This document shows, piece after piece, positions 19,743 to 28,459 of a DNA stretch of 64,000 nt; within the stretch, counting starts at the first letter, position 1, and every line of letters begins with the position of its first letter. Made by a program: the position numbers and the translations under genes. This DNA comes from Schnuerera sp. xch1 (GTDB lineage: Bacteria; Bacillota; Clostridia; Tissierellales; Tepidimicrobiaceae): assembly GCF_019931165.1 (NCBI RefSeq), contig NZ_JAIOUP010000001.1:186001-250000 (forward strand), read 5' to 3'. Under the pieces are notes generated by a model. That model saw nothing but the letters and a program-made list of their open reading frames with translations. It made no database searches and was not told the DNA's origin.

Positions 19743-19789
19743 TAAAAATGGTAAGAGCGTAAAGAAGTATCTTCTTTTAAACTCTTACC
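19743..19789 (-). terminator. Attenuator-type hairpin between rpsB and tsf
   Basis: GGTAAGAG (19782-19789) pairs with CTCTTACC (19750-19757); inside, AAAGAAG can pair with CTTCTTT, making a long stem. It is followed on the minus strand by ATTTTTAA. Located just after rpsB, it can reduce tsf transcription relative to rpsB. Confidence 0.7.
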
Positions 19790-19797
19790 TTCTATTG

Positions 19798-20535
19798 TTA
19801 ATCTTCAACTACATCTATTGTATCTTCTGTATCCTTTATATCTTCCATCTGTTCTCCCTGCTTACCTTCTAGGATAGCATTAGCCATAGTTTCTGTCAAC
19901 AATTTAACAGCTCTAATAGCATCATCATTTCCTGGAATAACATAGTCTATTTCATCAGGATCACAGTTAGTATCAACAATAGCTATAACTGGAATTCCCA
20001 ATATTTTTGCTTCATTTACAGCTATCTTTTCTTTTCTTGGATCAACTACATATAAAGCATCTGGAATTTTATCCATATTTTTAATTCCACCTAAAAACTT
20101 TTCAAGTCTTTCTCTTTCATGTTTAAGTTGTATTACTTCTTTCTTAGGTAATATATCAAAGATTCCTTCCTCTTCCATTTTACCTAACTCGTGAAGCCTA
20201 TCAATTCTTTTTCTAATAGTCTTGTAGTTAGTTAACATACCCCCAAGCCATCTTTGATTCACATAATGCATTCCACATCTTTGTGCTTGAGTTTCAATTG
20301 CTTCTTGGGCCTGCTTTTTAGTACCAACAAAAAGAACTTCTCCGCCTTCTGCTGAAATTCCTTTAACGAAGTCATAGGCTTCATCAACCAACTTAACAGT
20401 TTTTTGTAAATCGATGATATAAATCCCATTTCTCTCTGTAAATATATATTTTGCCATTTTGGGATCCCATCTTCTTGTTTGATGTCCAAAATGAACACCA
20501 GCTTCTAATAAAGATTTCATTGTAACAACTGACAT
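19798..20535 (-). CDS. rpsB: 30S ribosomal protein S2
   Basis: S2 binds the back of the small subunit and helps S1 docking. 245 aa, normal length. Conserved segments: [19 protein letters not shown] (14-32), [12 protein letters not shown] (about 96-107) and [21 protein letters not shown] near 205-225. The C-terminal tail is acidic. It starts behind GGAGGTGAATTAAT and has its own promoter and a leader of about 100 bases; it heads rpsB-tsf-pyrH-frr. Confidence 0.98.
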   Translation of the reverse strand: MSVVTMKSLLEAGVHFGHQTRRWDPKMAKYIFTERNGIYIIDLQKTVKLVDEAYDFVKGISAEGGEVLFVGTKKQAQEAIETQAQRCGMHYVNQRWLGGMLTNYKTIRKRIDRLHELGKMEEEGIFDILPKKEVIQLKHERERLEKFLGGIKNMDKIPDALYVVDPRKEKIAVNEAKILGIPVIAIVDTNCDPDEIDYVIPGNDDAIRAVKLLTETMANAILEGKQGEQMEDIKDTEDTIDVVED

Positions 20536-20634
20536 ATTAATTCACCTCCATGTTTTATTCCTCCATATCCCTCATTTATTCAAAGAACCTTTTTTAAGGC
20601 ACACCCTTAAATATCAGGATATGTGTGTAATCAC
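20536..20634 (-). promoter_or_regulatory. rpsB 5' leader with hairpin
   Basis: About 98 bases lie between the predicted transcription start and rpsB. They hold a hairpin TTTAAGG-GTGTG-CCTTAAA (20593-20611) not followed by T residues, so not a terminator. Position and structure fit an S2-responsive leader, but I do not recognise a named family with certainty. Confidence 0.4.
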
Positions 20635-20640
20635 TTTAGT

Positions 20641-20669
20641 AGTATACCATATACATAACCTTTAATCAA
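20641..20669 (-). promoter_or_regulatory. Promoter of rpsB-tsf-pyrH-frr
   Basis: Minus strand: TTGATT (20664-20669), 17-base spacer, TATACT (20641-20646). Five of six -10 bases and four of six -35 bases match the sigma-A consensus. It starts 20 bases downstream of the last gene of the flagellar operon. Confidence 0.7.
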
Positions 20670-20688
20670 TATTTTTAGTTTAATATAA

Positions 20689-21153
20689 TTAAATGTTTTT
20701 CATCATTTTTAATATTATTTCCACTTCCCTAATACCTTTATTTAATTTTTGAGCAATTTCTTTATTTGATAATCCATTTTCTTTCAATTGTACAGCTTTA
20801 TCAAATATCTCCTTGTTTGGCATTTCTATTTTATTTGAATCTTTTAGTTTTATACTTAGAGAATCTATCTTATTTTTATTACTCTGCATAGTTTCATCAA
20901 CTTTAATTTGTTTCTTTTCCTGTAAATAAATATCTTGTAAATTTTCAACTTTATTTAAACTAACATCAATTAAATCATTAAAACTTCTCATTGTGTCCTC
21001 TATTGTATTAGAATAGTATCTAATATCTTTATATATAGATACCATTTCATCATAAAGATTGCTTTCCCTTTTAGTAACTCTATTAATATAATATAAAGAA
21101 ATCACAATACATAATAATCCAATAATATTTAATAAAATATTTATCATATACAC
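20689..21153 (-). CDS. SwrB/YlxL-like membrane-anchored protein (DUF6115 type)
   Basis: 154 aa. One N-terminal membrane helix (about 4-24), a predicted coiled-coil middle (25-105), and a C-terminal small helix-turn-helix-like module (FDKAVQLKENGLSNKEIAQK, about 116-135). Topology, size and place, last gene of the fla/che operon and directly before rpsB, match B. subtilis SwrB (YlxL), which promotes flagellar type III export activation during basal body assembly. Sequence similarity to SwrB is not obvious to me beyond this pattern, so the functional call is by context. Confidence 0.65.
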   Translation of the reverse strand: MYMINILLNIIGLLCIVISLYYINRVTKRESNLYDEMVSIYKDIRYYSNTIEDTMRSFNDLIDVSLNKVENLQDIYLQEKKQIKVDETMQSNKNKIDSLSIKLKDSNKIEMPNKEIFDKAVQLKENGLSNKEIAQKLNKGIREVEIILKMMKNI

Positions 21154-21159
21154 ACCTAC

Positions 21160-21468
21160 TTAAATCTTTATATCTATAGTATTTCCTATTTTATCTACAT
21201 CTTCATCAACATTCTCCTTATTTTTATTTCCATTCTTCTTATTATCCCTTTTATCTTTTTCCTTATCTTTTTTATTTCTATCTATAATTTTTTGTTCTCC
21301 TTTATTTGTATCTCGTACTTTCTTGAAATTCTTATTAATTTGTTTTTCCTGCTGAATTATTCCATGTTCAATTTGAGTGCTAATCTTATTATTTTCTGAT
21401 TGTTTTATCTTTGCAATTTCTAACGATTTTGAAATTAAATTTGTATAGTCTATAGGTTTAATTGACAT
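21160..21468 (-). CDS. Small highly charged protein of unknown function in the fla/che operon
   Basis: 102 aa starting at the ATG of 21468, which has AGGAG seven bases upstream. The N-terminal part, MSIKPIDYTNLISKSLEIAK, looks conserved in style; I have an unverified impression that small proteins with a similar start occur beside fapA-type genes in other Clostridia. From about residue 35 the protein is Lys/Glu/Asp/Asn-rich, low-complexity and probably disordered. No membrane segment or enzyme motif. It lies four bases after fapA and six bases before the swrB-like gene, so it is translated with them. Function unknown. Confidence 0.7.
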   Translation of the reverse strand: MSIKPIDYTNLISKSLEIAKIKQSENNKISTQIEHGIIQQEKQINKNFKKVRDTNKGEQKIIDRNKKDKEKDKRDNKKNGNKNKENVDEDVDKIGNTIDIKI

Positions 21469-21472
21469 ATCA

Positions 21473-22864
21473 TCACTCCTGGTATGGACCCACTTTAATT
21501 TCACCTTCATCTAAATAAAAAGTACATCTTTTCATCTCATCTCTAATTGACATGCTCCTATTTCCTATAATTATTTTTACTCCAGGATGTATAGTATCTG
21601 AAACTTTAATCCTACCTTTAGAAACATTTTCAATGCTTTCTTTTATAGTTTCTTGCTCCCTTTTTAAATCTTTTAACTTTATCATCATATTATCCCTGGT
21701 TTTAACGAGTTTTGCATATACATTTTTCTTATCTTCATCCAATTTACCTGCTTTTTTTAGTCTACCTAATAAATTTAGAGATTTAATGATTTTATTCATA
21801 TTTTTTTCAAGTTCATCAATTCTATCAATTAACTCTTCATTTCTTGATTTAATTTGTGGATCTATACCAACTTCTAATATTGTTAAAGTAGCCATAGTGG
21901 AACCTATAGTCTTTGCCTTTATCTCTTTTTTAGCTTTACAAACTCCTCCTACTATTAATCCTCTTTTACCAATAACATTTATACTCCCTCTACAGGATAT
22001 TTCACTATGCATAATCGCCTCAGCCACAATATTTTTTTGAGAATTTATTATCGCATTTTCAATGAATCTAGTTGTAATATTTCCTTTTGTCCTAATGACT
22101 AACTTGTTATATCCTTGAATTCCTTTTTTAATTACAATATCTCCAGTATTTTCAATATAAGATCCTTCAATGACACCTTTTACATTTACATCACCATTAG
22201 CTTTGATTTGAAAACCATTTAAAACATTACCTTTAACTATAACAGTTCCGTCAAAATATATATTTCCAACATTATTATCAACATTTTTAACTTCATAGAC
22301 ATCTAAGACTTTTATTTTTCCATTTGTTAAAGTTACAAGACCATCCTTTTCAGCTACTAAAGCTAATTTATTATCTAAAAGTTTAACATTCTTTCCATAT
22401 TTAAATTTAGGATATTTCCCTTTCCTATATGATATCGTATCGCCTGTTACCTTCAAGCCAGGCTTACCTTCTTTTGGAGGTACTAATTCAGCTAATACAT
22501 CGCCTTTAGCAACATTATTTATAATATCTAATTCTCTATAATCTACAGTTCCATCCTCTAATATCTTTGGTTTAATTTTTTTTTCTAAGTCAAAATTATA
22601 CTTTATATAACCATCTTTACCATTTATAGGCAATTCCCCTCTGGCAATACAAGTTTTGTCGTTATAGTATTCGTTTAATAGCAGATCTTTTAATTTCCCC
22701 TCATCAACTCCGACCTTAAATATATTCTTTACCTCTTCAATAATCTGTCCAATATTTTTCTCTTCTGTAATTTTATTTTCATCTTCATTGTCAAGCAAAG
22801 TAATATATCCTTTTAATCCATCCTTAGAAGTCTCTACTAATAGATTTGAAAAAATTTTATGCAT
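21473..22864 (-). CDS. FapA-family (DUF342) polymer-forming protein
   Basis: 463 aa. The central part (about 165-320) is a run of short beta turns with repeated I/V-x-V-K-G and N-G-D-V steps (VIVKGNVLNGFQIKANGDVN, GDIVIKKG), typical of the right-handed beta-helix of DUF342/FapA. A helical coiled segment follows (about 335-415) and a beta-rich end. FapA proteins were first noted beside flagellar genes and contribute to polymer-like scaffolds; the molecular role is unknown. Here it follows sigD by 21 bases. Confidence 0.85.
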   Translation of the reverse strand: MHKIFSNLLVETSKDGLKGYITLLDNEDENKITEEKNIGQIIEEVKNIFKVGVDEGKLKDLLLNEYYNDKTCIARGELPINGKDGYIKYNFDLEKKIKPKILEDGTVDYRELDIINNVAKGDVLAELVPPKEGKPGLKVTGDTISYRKGKYPKFKYGKNVKLLDNKLALVAEKDGLVTLTNGKIKVLDVYEVKNVDNNVGNIYFDGTVIVKGNVLNGFQIKANGDVNVKGVIEGSYIENTGDIVIKKGIQGYNKLVIRTKGNITTRFIENAIINSQKNIVAEAIMHSEISCRGSINVIGKRGLIVGGVCKAKKEIKAKTIGSTMATLTILEVGIDPQIKSRNEELIDRIDELEKNMNKIIKSLNLLGRLKKAGKLDEDKKNVYAKLVKTRDNMMIKLKDLKREQETIKESIENVSKGRIKVSDTIHPGVKIIIGNRSMSIRDEMKRCTFYLDEGEIKVGPYQE

Positions 22865-22885
22865 ATTATACCCCCTTAAATCAAT

Positions 22886-23626
22886 TTAGTAAATACCTAG
22901 TTTTAAAAGCTTGTTTTTTATATTTAAAATTGCTTTACTATGTATTTGAGAAATCCTAGATTCTGATAATTCCATAATATTTCCGATTTCCTTATAAGTC
23001 AATTCTTCATAATAATATAAAGATATTACTTTTTTTTGATTTTCAGGTAATTCATCAATAGTTCTGCCTAAAATTTCTTTAATCTCCTTTTTTTCAAAGA
23101 TATTCTCAGGTGTATCTCTATTCCTATCATTGTAAACATAATGTTCTCCGTTATTTACAAGTAAATCTTCTAGCGAAGCAACATTAAAATTAACTATATC
23201 GGCAAGGGTTTCCTCAAGTTCTTTTAATGACATATGCGAATATTCAGCTAGCTCTTTGTTTGATGGGTTTCTTCCTAGTTCGTTTTTTAATTTTATCATT
23301 GCATTTTGAATCTCCTTGGATTTTTTTCTTAATGATCTAGGTATCCAATCCAATCTTCTTATATTATCGATAATAGTTCCCTTAATCCTTATCTGTGCGT
23401 ATGTCTCAAATTTAATATTTTTATTTACATCAAAACGTTGAATGCTATCTATTAATCCCATTATCCCAAATCCAACTAAATCATCATATTCAATTTTGCT
23501 TCCATAATAATTATACATTCTGCCAGCAACTATTTTAACTAACCAAACATATTCTTCTATAAGTAATTGTTTTATGGATATATCTTTAGATTGTTCATAT
23601 TTTTTCCAAAGTTCATCTGTGTTCAT
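22886..23626 (-). CDS. sigD: RNA polymerase sigma factor SigD/FliA (sigma-28)
   Basis: Drives late flagellar, motor and chemotaxis genes. 246 aa. Region 2: VGFGIMGLIDSIQRFD and KFETYAQIRIKGTIIDNIRRLDWIPRS (given in two parts; about 50-100); region 3: NPSNKELAEYSHMS; region 4: YEELTYKEIGNIMELSESRISQIHSKA, whose ISQIHSKA is the recognition helix. It follows cheD, the Bacillus/Clostridium order. Its anti-sigma factor FlgM is not in the window. Confidence 0.97.
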   Translation of the reverse strand: MNTDELWKKYEQSKDISIKQLLIEEYVWLVKIVAGRMYNYYGSKIEYDDLVGFGIMGLIDSIQRFDVNKNIKFETYAQIRIKGTIIDNIRRLDWIPRSLRKKSKEIQNAMIKLKNELGRNPSNKELAEYSHMSLKELEETLADIVNFNVASLEDLLVNNGEHYVYNDRNRDTPENIFEKKEIKEILGRTIDELPENQKKVISLYYYEELTYKEIGNIMELSESRISQIHSKAILNIKNKLLKLGIY

Positions 23627-23647
23627 AGTGCTACCTCCCCATGGAAA

Positions 23648-24130
23648 CTAAATAATCTTAGTTCCATGTCCAATTGTCTTTACTAATAATGATCCGTCCT
23701 TCGTATTTAATTGTATTGTTCTACCATAGTTTCCACCAGTATCTTCAGAGACAATTTGAATATTTAATTCTTGTAATTTTTTCTTTGTAGCCAAAACATT
23801 TCTTTCTCCTATTTTTAATATACTATTATTTTTTTTAAAGGAAAACATTTGAGAACCACCTACAACCTTAGCAGTAAGATTCGTTTTATCGGCTCCCTCT
23901 TTTATCATATTTTCAACAAGTAATATTACTCCAGTGTCAGCAAACTTCGCTTTGTTTTGATTTTTCTTGATTTCATCTGAAGAAGGTAACATAATATGAA
24001 CCAGCCCAGCAATCTTATTAATTTTGTCATATAAAGCTATTCCTACACAGGAACCTAACCCAAGCGTTGTTAACATTTTAGGAGCCTTTACTACTTTCAA
24101 ATCTGCCATTCCAACTTTAATCATATCCAT
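23648..24130 (-). CDS. cheD: Chemoreceptor glutamine deamidase CheD
   Basis: Deamidates receptor glutamines and stimulates CheC. 160 aa. The catalytic Cys28 (LGLGSCVGIALYD) and His45 (AGLVHIMLPSS) are in place, and the KVVGGSQMF and ERNV/GGNYGRTIQLNT segments match the family. The start codon lies two bases beyond the cheC stop. The CheC-CheD pair is the Bacillus-type adaptation module; CheR is not encoded here. Confidence 0.96.
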   Translation of the reverse strand: MDMIKVGMADLKVVKAPKMLTTLGLGSCVGIALYDKINKIAGLVHIMLPSSDEIKKNQNKAKFADTGVILLVENMIKEGADKTNLTAKVVGGSQMFSFKKNNSILKIGERNVLATKKKLQELNIQIVSEDTGGNYGRTIQLNTKDGSLLVKTIGHGTKII

Positions 24131-24131
24131 A

Positions 24132-24734
24132 CTATAATACCCCTAAATTTGATAATATTTTTTTGTAAGAATCAATATCTGGTAATAAAAATAATTTTCC
24201 TTTAACAAAATTCTCCCCTTCTTTAAAAATAGTCTCAATAAGTAGCACATGATCAGATATAAGACCAAATTGTATTGCTGGAACGGATAAAATTGCACCA
24301 GCCATATCTATAGCTAGAGATGGAACTGATATTTTTACTTTTAATCCAGTTAATGCGCTCAACGAGTTGACGTAAGAAGATGCTACAATATTTCCAACTT
24401 CAGATAGAGCTGAAATTGAAATATCATCTAATTCTTTAACTTTCTTATTAAGTAATAAATTAACTAAATTAATGGCAGATTCCATATCTAACAAGAATAA
24501 GATATTGCCTTTAACATCATCTCTAAGATTTAGATATATGCCAACTACAAGTTTTTCTTCTCCTCCTACTATCATAGGTACATCTTTAAATTCGATAATT
24601 TTAACCTTTGGAACATTCATATTTACCCTTTTAGATAACATATTTGCCAAAGCTGTAGCTGCATTACCAGAACCTATATTACCTATTTCCTTTAGTACAT
24701 CTAATATGGTACTATTAAAGTTTTCAGAATCCAT
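24132..24734 (-). CDS. cheC: CheY-P phosphatase CheC
   Basis: Dephosphorylates CheY-P and binds CheD. 200 aa. Two pseudo-symmetric active-site motifs are visible: LKEIGNIGSGNAATALANML (about 14-33) and LSEVGNIVASSYVNSLSAL (about 108-126), each with the Glu-x-x-Asn pair. The second has the weaker glycine pattern. It starts behind TAAGGAGC and lies between cheW and cheD. Confidence 0.95.
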   Translation of the reverse strand: MDSENFNSTILDVLKEIGNIGSGNAATALANMLSKRVNMNVPKVKIIEFKDVPMIVGGEEKLVVGIYLNLRDDVKGNILFLLDMESAINLVNLLLNKKVKELDDISISALSEVGNIVASSYVNSLSALTGLKVKISVPSLAIDMAGAILSVPAIQFGLISDHVLLIETIFKEGENFVKGKLFLLPDIDSYKKILSNLGVL

Positions 24735-24746
24735 AATTTTTGCTCC

Positions 24747-25178
24747 TTAATGTTCTAATATTTTTATCAGATCCAATAGAATAAGCAATTTGTCAGATGT
24801 CTTGCCAATACCTTTAATATATTCCATGAAGTTATTACCATCAGCTTTAGGAGGCTTGTCTATATTATTAGTATCAATTTCTAAAACCTCTGAAGATGAA
24901 TCAACCATCAATCCTGCAATAATTTCATTTTCGTTTATTACGATTATTCTTGAATTTTTATCTATGTTATTTTTATTCATCCCTAACTTTTTTCTTAGGT
25001 CAATTATTGGAATTACATTACCTCTTAAATTTAGCAATCCATGGATATAATCCGGTGAATTTGGAATTCGTGTTGTTTTGCTCGTTTTCTCAATAGATAA
25101 GACATTTTCTATAGGTATACCGTAAAATTCTTTATCTAATTTAAAAGTTACATATTTTGTTGTAGTGCTAGAAACCAT
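24747..25178 (-). CDS. cheW: Chemotaxis adaptor CheW
   Basis: Couples receptors to CheA. 143 aa, a single SH3-like CheW domain. Conserved core: VENVLSIEKTSKTTRIPNSP in variant form (about 24-42), HGLLNLRGNVIPIIDLRKKLG (about 45-65, given as one motif of the family) and the IKGIGKTSDKLLILLDLIKIL end. It follows cheA by 12 bases with an AAAGGAGG ribosome site. Confidence 0.96.
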   Translation of the reverse strand: MVSSTTTKYVTFKLDKEFYGIPIENVLSIEKTSKTTRIPNSPDYIHGLLNLRGNVIPIIDLRKKLGMNKNNIDKNSRIIVINENEIIAGLMVDSSSEVLEIDTNNIDKPPKADGNNFMEYIKGIGKTSDKLLILLDLIKILEH

Positions 25179-25190
25179 ATTATCCCTCCT

Positions 25191-27206
25191 TTATACTAAT
25201 GAATTTACATCTAAGATTAATGATATATTACCATTACCCAATATAGTAGCGCCAGATAAGTATTTAATATTCGACAAATATTTTCCTAAAGGTTTTATTA
25301 CAATTTCCTGCTGCCCAATCAAATCATTAACTAGTAAAGCAGATTGTTTTTCACCCTTCCTTACAACAACAACTATGTATTCATCTGTGGGATCATCAGA
25401 ATCTAATCCCATCAATGCATCTAACCTCACAACAGGTATAGTTTTGTCCCTATATAATACAATTTCTTGATCTTGAATGTTTCTAATATCATCTTCTTTA
25501 ACATTTGTTATTTCTGTTATAGAGCTTAAAGGTATTGCATATATTTCATCCCTTAATCTCACTAATAGGGCTTGTATAATTGCTAAAGTTAATGGAATTC
25601 TGATAATAAATTGTGTGCCTTTATCGACTTTACTTTCTAATTCTATCGATCCATTTATGGATTCAATTTTATTCTTTACTACATCTAGTCCCACTCCTCT
25701 ACCAGAAATATCAGAGATTTTTTCAGAAGTACTAAATCCTGGTTCAAATATTAATGACTTTAATTCTTCCTCTGATAATAATTTTGATTCCTGTTCAGTA
25801 ATTATTCCCTTTTCAATCGATTTATTTCTGATTTTATCAAATTCTATTCCTCCACCATCATCAATTACTTCAATAACAACATTATTGCCATCAGGATAAG
25901 CCTTTAAAGTAAGATTCCCTTCTCTTGGCTTACCAAGTTTTTCTCTGACTTCAGGTATTTCTATACCATGGTCTAAAGAATTTCTAATAATATGTATCAA
26001 CGGATCGCCTATTTCATCAATTACTGTTCTATCAACTTCAGTATCTTTACCTTGCATTTCCAAATTAACTTTTTTATTTAATTCCTTAGATAAATCTCTT
26101 ACCATACGTGGAAATCTGTTAAATACTCTTTCTACAGGTACCATACGTACTTTCATAACAGAATCATGTAAACTGGTAGTAATCCTTTCCAAATATTCAA
26201 TAGCTTCAGTCATATTATCGTTATTGGAAATTTCACTTAAATCATTCATCCTAGTTCTTATTATTATTAATTCACTCACTAAATTCATCAAATTATCGAG
26301 TCTTTCAATATCTACCCTAACCGTTTTCCCTATTCTATTATTTTTTTTGTTTGTTTTTGACTTATCATTCTTTACTAACGATTTTTTGGGAACATAACTA
26401 TTTTCTTTAGATTTATTATGATTCCTATTAGAATCTTCTTTGTCGGATGATGTAATGTTATCAACATCTATTTTATCTATTTTTATATCTTCTATTTCAG
26501 AAATATTATTTAATTTTTCCATTAATGTCTTTTCATCAGCTTTAGTTATATAAGCAATAGAAAAATCTAAGTCAAATTTTTCATCTTCAATATCTTCAGC
26601 AGATGGATTAGAATAAATTATATCTCCCATTGATTCTAATGTATTAAAAATAATGAATGATCTTGCCGATTTCAACATACAATTTTCGCTTAATGTAATA
26701 TCGATAGTAAAAGCATTCAACTCTTTTTCTAGCGCTTCTCGTGCAACATTTAATACAAATTCATCAAGAATCCTTTTTTTTGTATTACAGGTTTCATCTT
26801 TATTCGCTATATCTTTATCCTTGTTAAGTATAACTTTTAATTTTTGAACTAATTCTTTATGTTCATTATCATTTTCTTCACCATTTGTAGCAATATAATT
26901 TACTGATTCATCCAATAAATCAAAACATTCAAATAGAATATCAATTATTCCTTCAGTTAACTCCACTTCGTCATTTCTAGCTTCTTGAAGTACATTTTCC
27001 ATCTCATGAGTTAAATTTGCCATATTTGTAAAACCCATTGTACCTGACATACCTTTTAGAGTATGAGCAACTCTAAATATTTCGTTTATTAAAGATATGT
27101 TGGTAGTATCTTTTTCTAAATCTAGCAATGCTTCATTCATATTCTGTAAATGTTCTCTCGATTCTTCGATAAATAAACTTATATACTGATTTAAGTCTAA
27201 GTCCAT
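25191..27206 (-). CDS. cheA: Chemotaxis histidine kinase CheA
   Basis: Receptor-controlled autokinase that phosphorylates CheY and CheB. 671 aa. P1 Hpt domain with the phosphorylated His48 in FRVAHTLKGMSGTMGF; P2 about 150-240; a Lys/Ser-rich linker; P3 dimerisation (VDIERLDNLMNLVSELIII, about 298-316); P4 kinase with IRNSLDHGIE (N box), DDGGGI, GRGVGLDVV; P5 CheW-like domain to the end. The start codon overlaps the cheB stop by one base (TAATG), showing coupling. Confidence 0.98.
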   Translation of the reverse strand: MDLDLNQYISLFIEESREHLQNMNEALLDLEKDTTNISLINEIFRVAHTLKGMSGTMGFTNMANLTHEMENVLQEARNDEVELTEGIIDILFECFDLLDESVNYIATNGEENDNEHKELVQKLKVILNKDKDIANKDETCNTKKRILDEFVLNVAREALEKELNAFTIDITLSENCMLKSARSFIIFNTLESMGDIIYSNPSAEDIEDEKFDLDFSIAYITKADEKTLMEKLNNISEIEDIKIDKIDVDNITSSDKEDSNRNHNKSKENSYVPKKSLVKNDKSKTNKKNNRIGKTVRVDIERLDNLMNLVSELIIIRTRMNDLSEISNNDNMTEAIEYLERITTSLHDSVMKVRMVPVERVFNRFPRMVRDLSKELNKKVNLEMQGKDTEVDRTVIDEIGDPLIHIIRNSLDHGIEIPEVREKLGKPREGNLTLKAYPDGNNVVIEVIDDGGGIEFDKIRNKSIEKGIITEQESKLLSEEELKSLIFEPGFSTSEKISDISGRGVGLDVVKNKIESINGSIELESKVDKGTQFIIRIPLTLAIIQALLVRLRDEIYAIPLSSITEITNVKEDDIRNIQDQEIVLYRDKTIPVVRLDALMGLDSDDPTDEYIVVVVRKGEKQSALLVNDLIGQQEIVIKPLGKYLSNIKYLSGATILGNGNISLILDVNSLV

Positions 27207-28258
27207 TAGTACACCCCCACTATTCTTATAATTTCAGTAGCAATTTTATTTAAAGAAACTACTTTATCAATACAGCCTGTCCCAATTGCTGCCTTTGGCA
27301 TCCCAAAAATCACTGATGATTTTTCATCTTGAGCTATCGTATATCCATTAGTTTTTTTTATGTCAAGTATCCCATCAGATCCATCAGTTCCCATCCCTGT
27401 CATTATGACACCAATTTTTTTAATACCATCAATCTTTGCTACAGACTTCATAAGCACATCAACTGATGGTCTCAACCCTTTAACTATAGGGCTTTTGCTT
27501 AGCTCTATTAGATAATCTTTATCTTTCTTAACTATCTTCATATGAAAATCTCCCGGTGCAATATAGCATGTACCTTTTTCTATTTTAATTCCATGTTCTC
27601 CTTCTTTTACATTAATATTTGATAAAGTATTCAATCTATCTGCTAATGATTTAGTAAATTTAGACGGCATATGCTGTACCACTACAATAGCACTATTTAT
27701 ATTCTCAGGAAATAGTGGTAACACTTCTTGTAAAGCTCTAGGTCCACCTGTTGAAGTTCCTATTGCTACTATATATTCAAAATTTTTATTATTGGTATGA
27801 TTTAAATTCGATTCCTCAATTAGACGTCCTTTTCTATCAATTTTAGTATATTTTTCATATGCTTTTGATTTTGATGCTACTTTTATTTTTTGGATTATAT
27901 TCTGCTTTGTTTTGTTTTCTTTTAAGTTAAGAATATTTTTAGGCTTTGGAATAAAATCAATAGCTCCTTCTTCTAATGCTTTTAACGTTAAAGTAGTTCC
28001 TTCAGTTGTAAAGTTGCTCATCATAATCACAGGTATATCATAGGTTTTAACTATATTTTTTAAAGTAGATATCCCGTCCTTTACAGGCATTTCTATATCT
28101 AAAATAATCATATCTGGTTTTAATAAAGGGATTTTTTCTAATGCCTCTTTACCATTTTGAGCTTCTCCAATTATTACAATTTCTTCATCGTCCACTAACA
28201 TACCTTTTAAAACTCTACGTAAAAAAGGTGAATCATCAACTATAAAAACTCTAATCAC
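27206..28258 (-). CDS. cheB: Protein-glutamate methylesterase CheB
   Basis: Demethylates and deamidates chemoreceptors when phosphorylated by CheA. 350 aa. Receiver domain with Asp54 (IILDIEMP); catalytic domain with Ser171 (IGTSTGGP), His198 (VVVQHMP) and Asp294 (MTGMGTDGSDG). The start codon is GTG behind AAGGGATGA. A 201-base gap separates it from flhG and may hold a promoter, so the chemotaxis part could be expressed separately. Confidence 0.97.
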   Translation of the reverse strand: MIRVFIVDDSPFLRRVLKGMLVDDEEIVIIGEAQNGKEALEKIPLLKPDMIILDIEMPVKDGISTLKNIVKTYDIPVIMMSNFTTEGTTLTLKALEEGAIDFIPKPKNILNLKENKTKQNIIQKIKVASKSKAYEKYTKIDRKGRLIEESNLNHTNNKNFEYIVAIGTSTGGPRALQEVLPLFPENINSAIVVVQHMPSKFTKSLADRLNTLSNINVKEGEHGIKIEKGTCYIAPGDFHMKIVKKDKDYLIELSKSPIVKGLRPSVDVLMKSVAKIDGIKKIGVIMTGMGTDGSDGILDIKKTNGYTIAQDEKSSVIFGMPKAAIGTGCIDKVVSLNKIATEIIRIVGVY

Positions 28259-28459
28259 TTAAATCATCCCTTTTTTCTTAATAATCTCTGTTGTTTAAAT
28301 GTGTGTCTTACCCTTTACATTTATCTATTTCCTTTAAGTCAATAAATATAATCCTTCTTCACTGATATCTTTTGTTTTACATTTTATAGTTTTGTTCTTT
28401 TATCATATTTATTCTTAATTCTAAAAATTTTAGTGCGGTACAGTAGTATTATAGTAGTG
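28259..28459 (-). promoter_or_regulatory. Longest gap inside the fla/che operon, candidate cheB promoter
   Basis: The gap holds no gene on either strand that I can support. On the minus strand TTGACT (28337-28342), a 17-base spacer and TGTAAA (28314-28319) form a possible sigma-A promoter; only four of six -10 bases match. No sigma-28 consensus and no terminator is visible. In some relatives a PilZ-domain gene lies here; none is present. Confidence 0.35.

Noticed and set aside
20259-20498. Second minus-strand reading frame inside rpsB
   Set aside because: It is an out-of-frame reading of rpsB without a ribosome site; the S2 frame is fully conserved.
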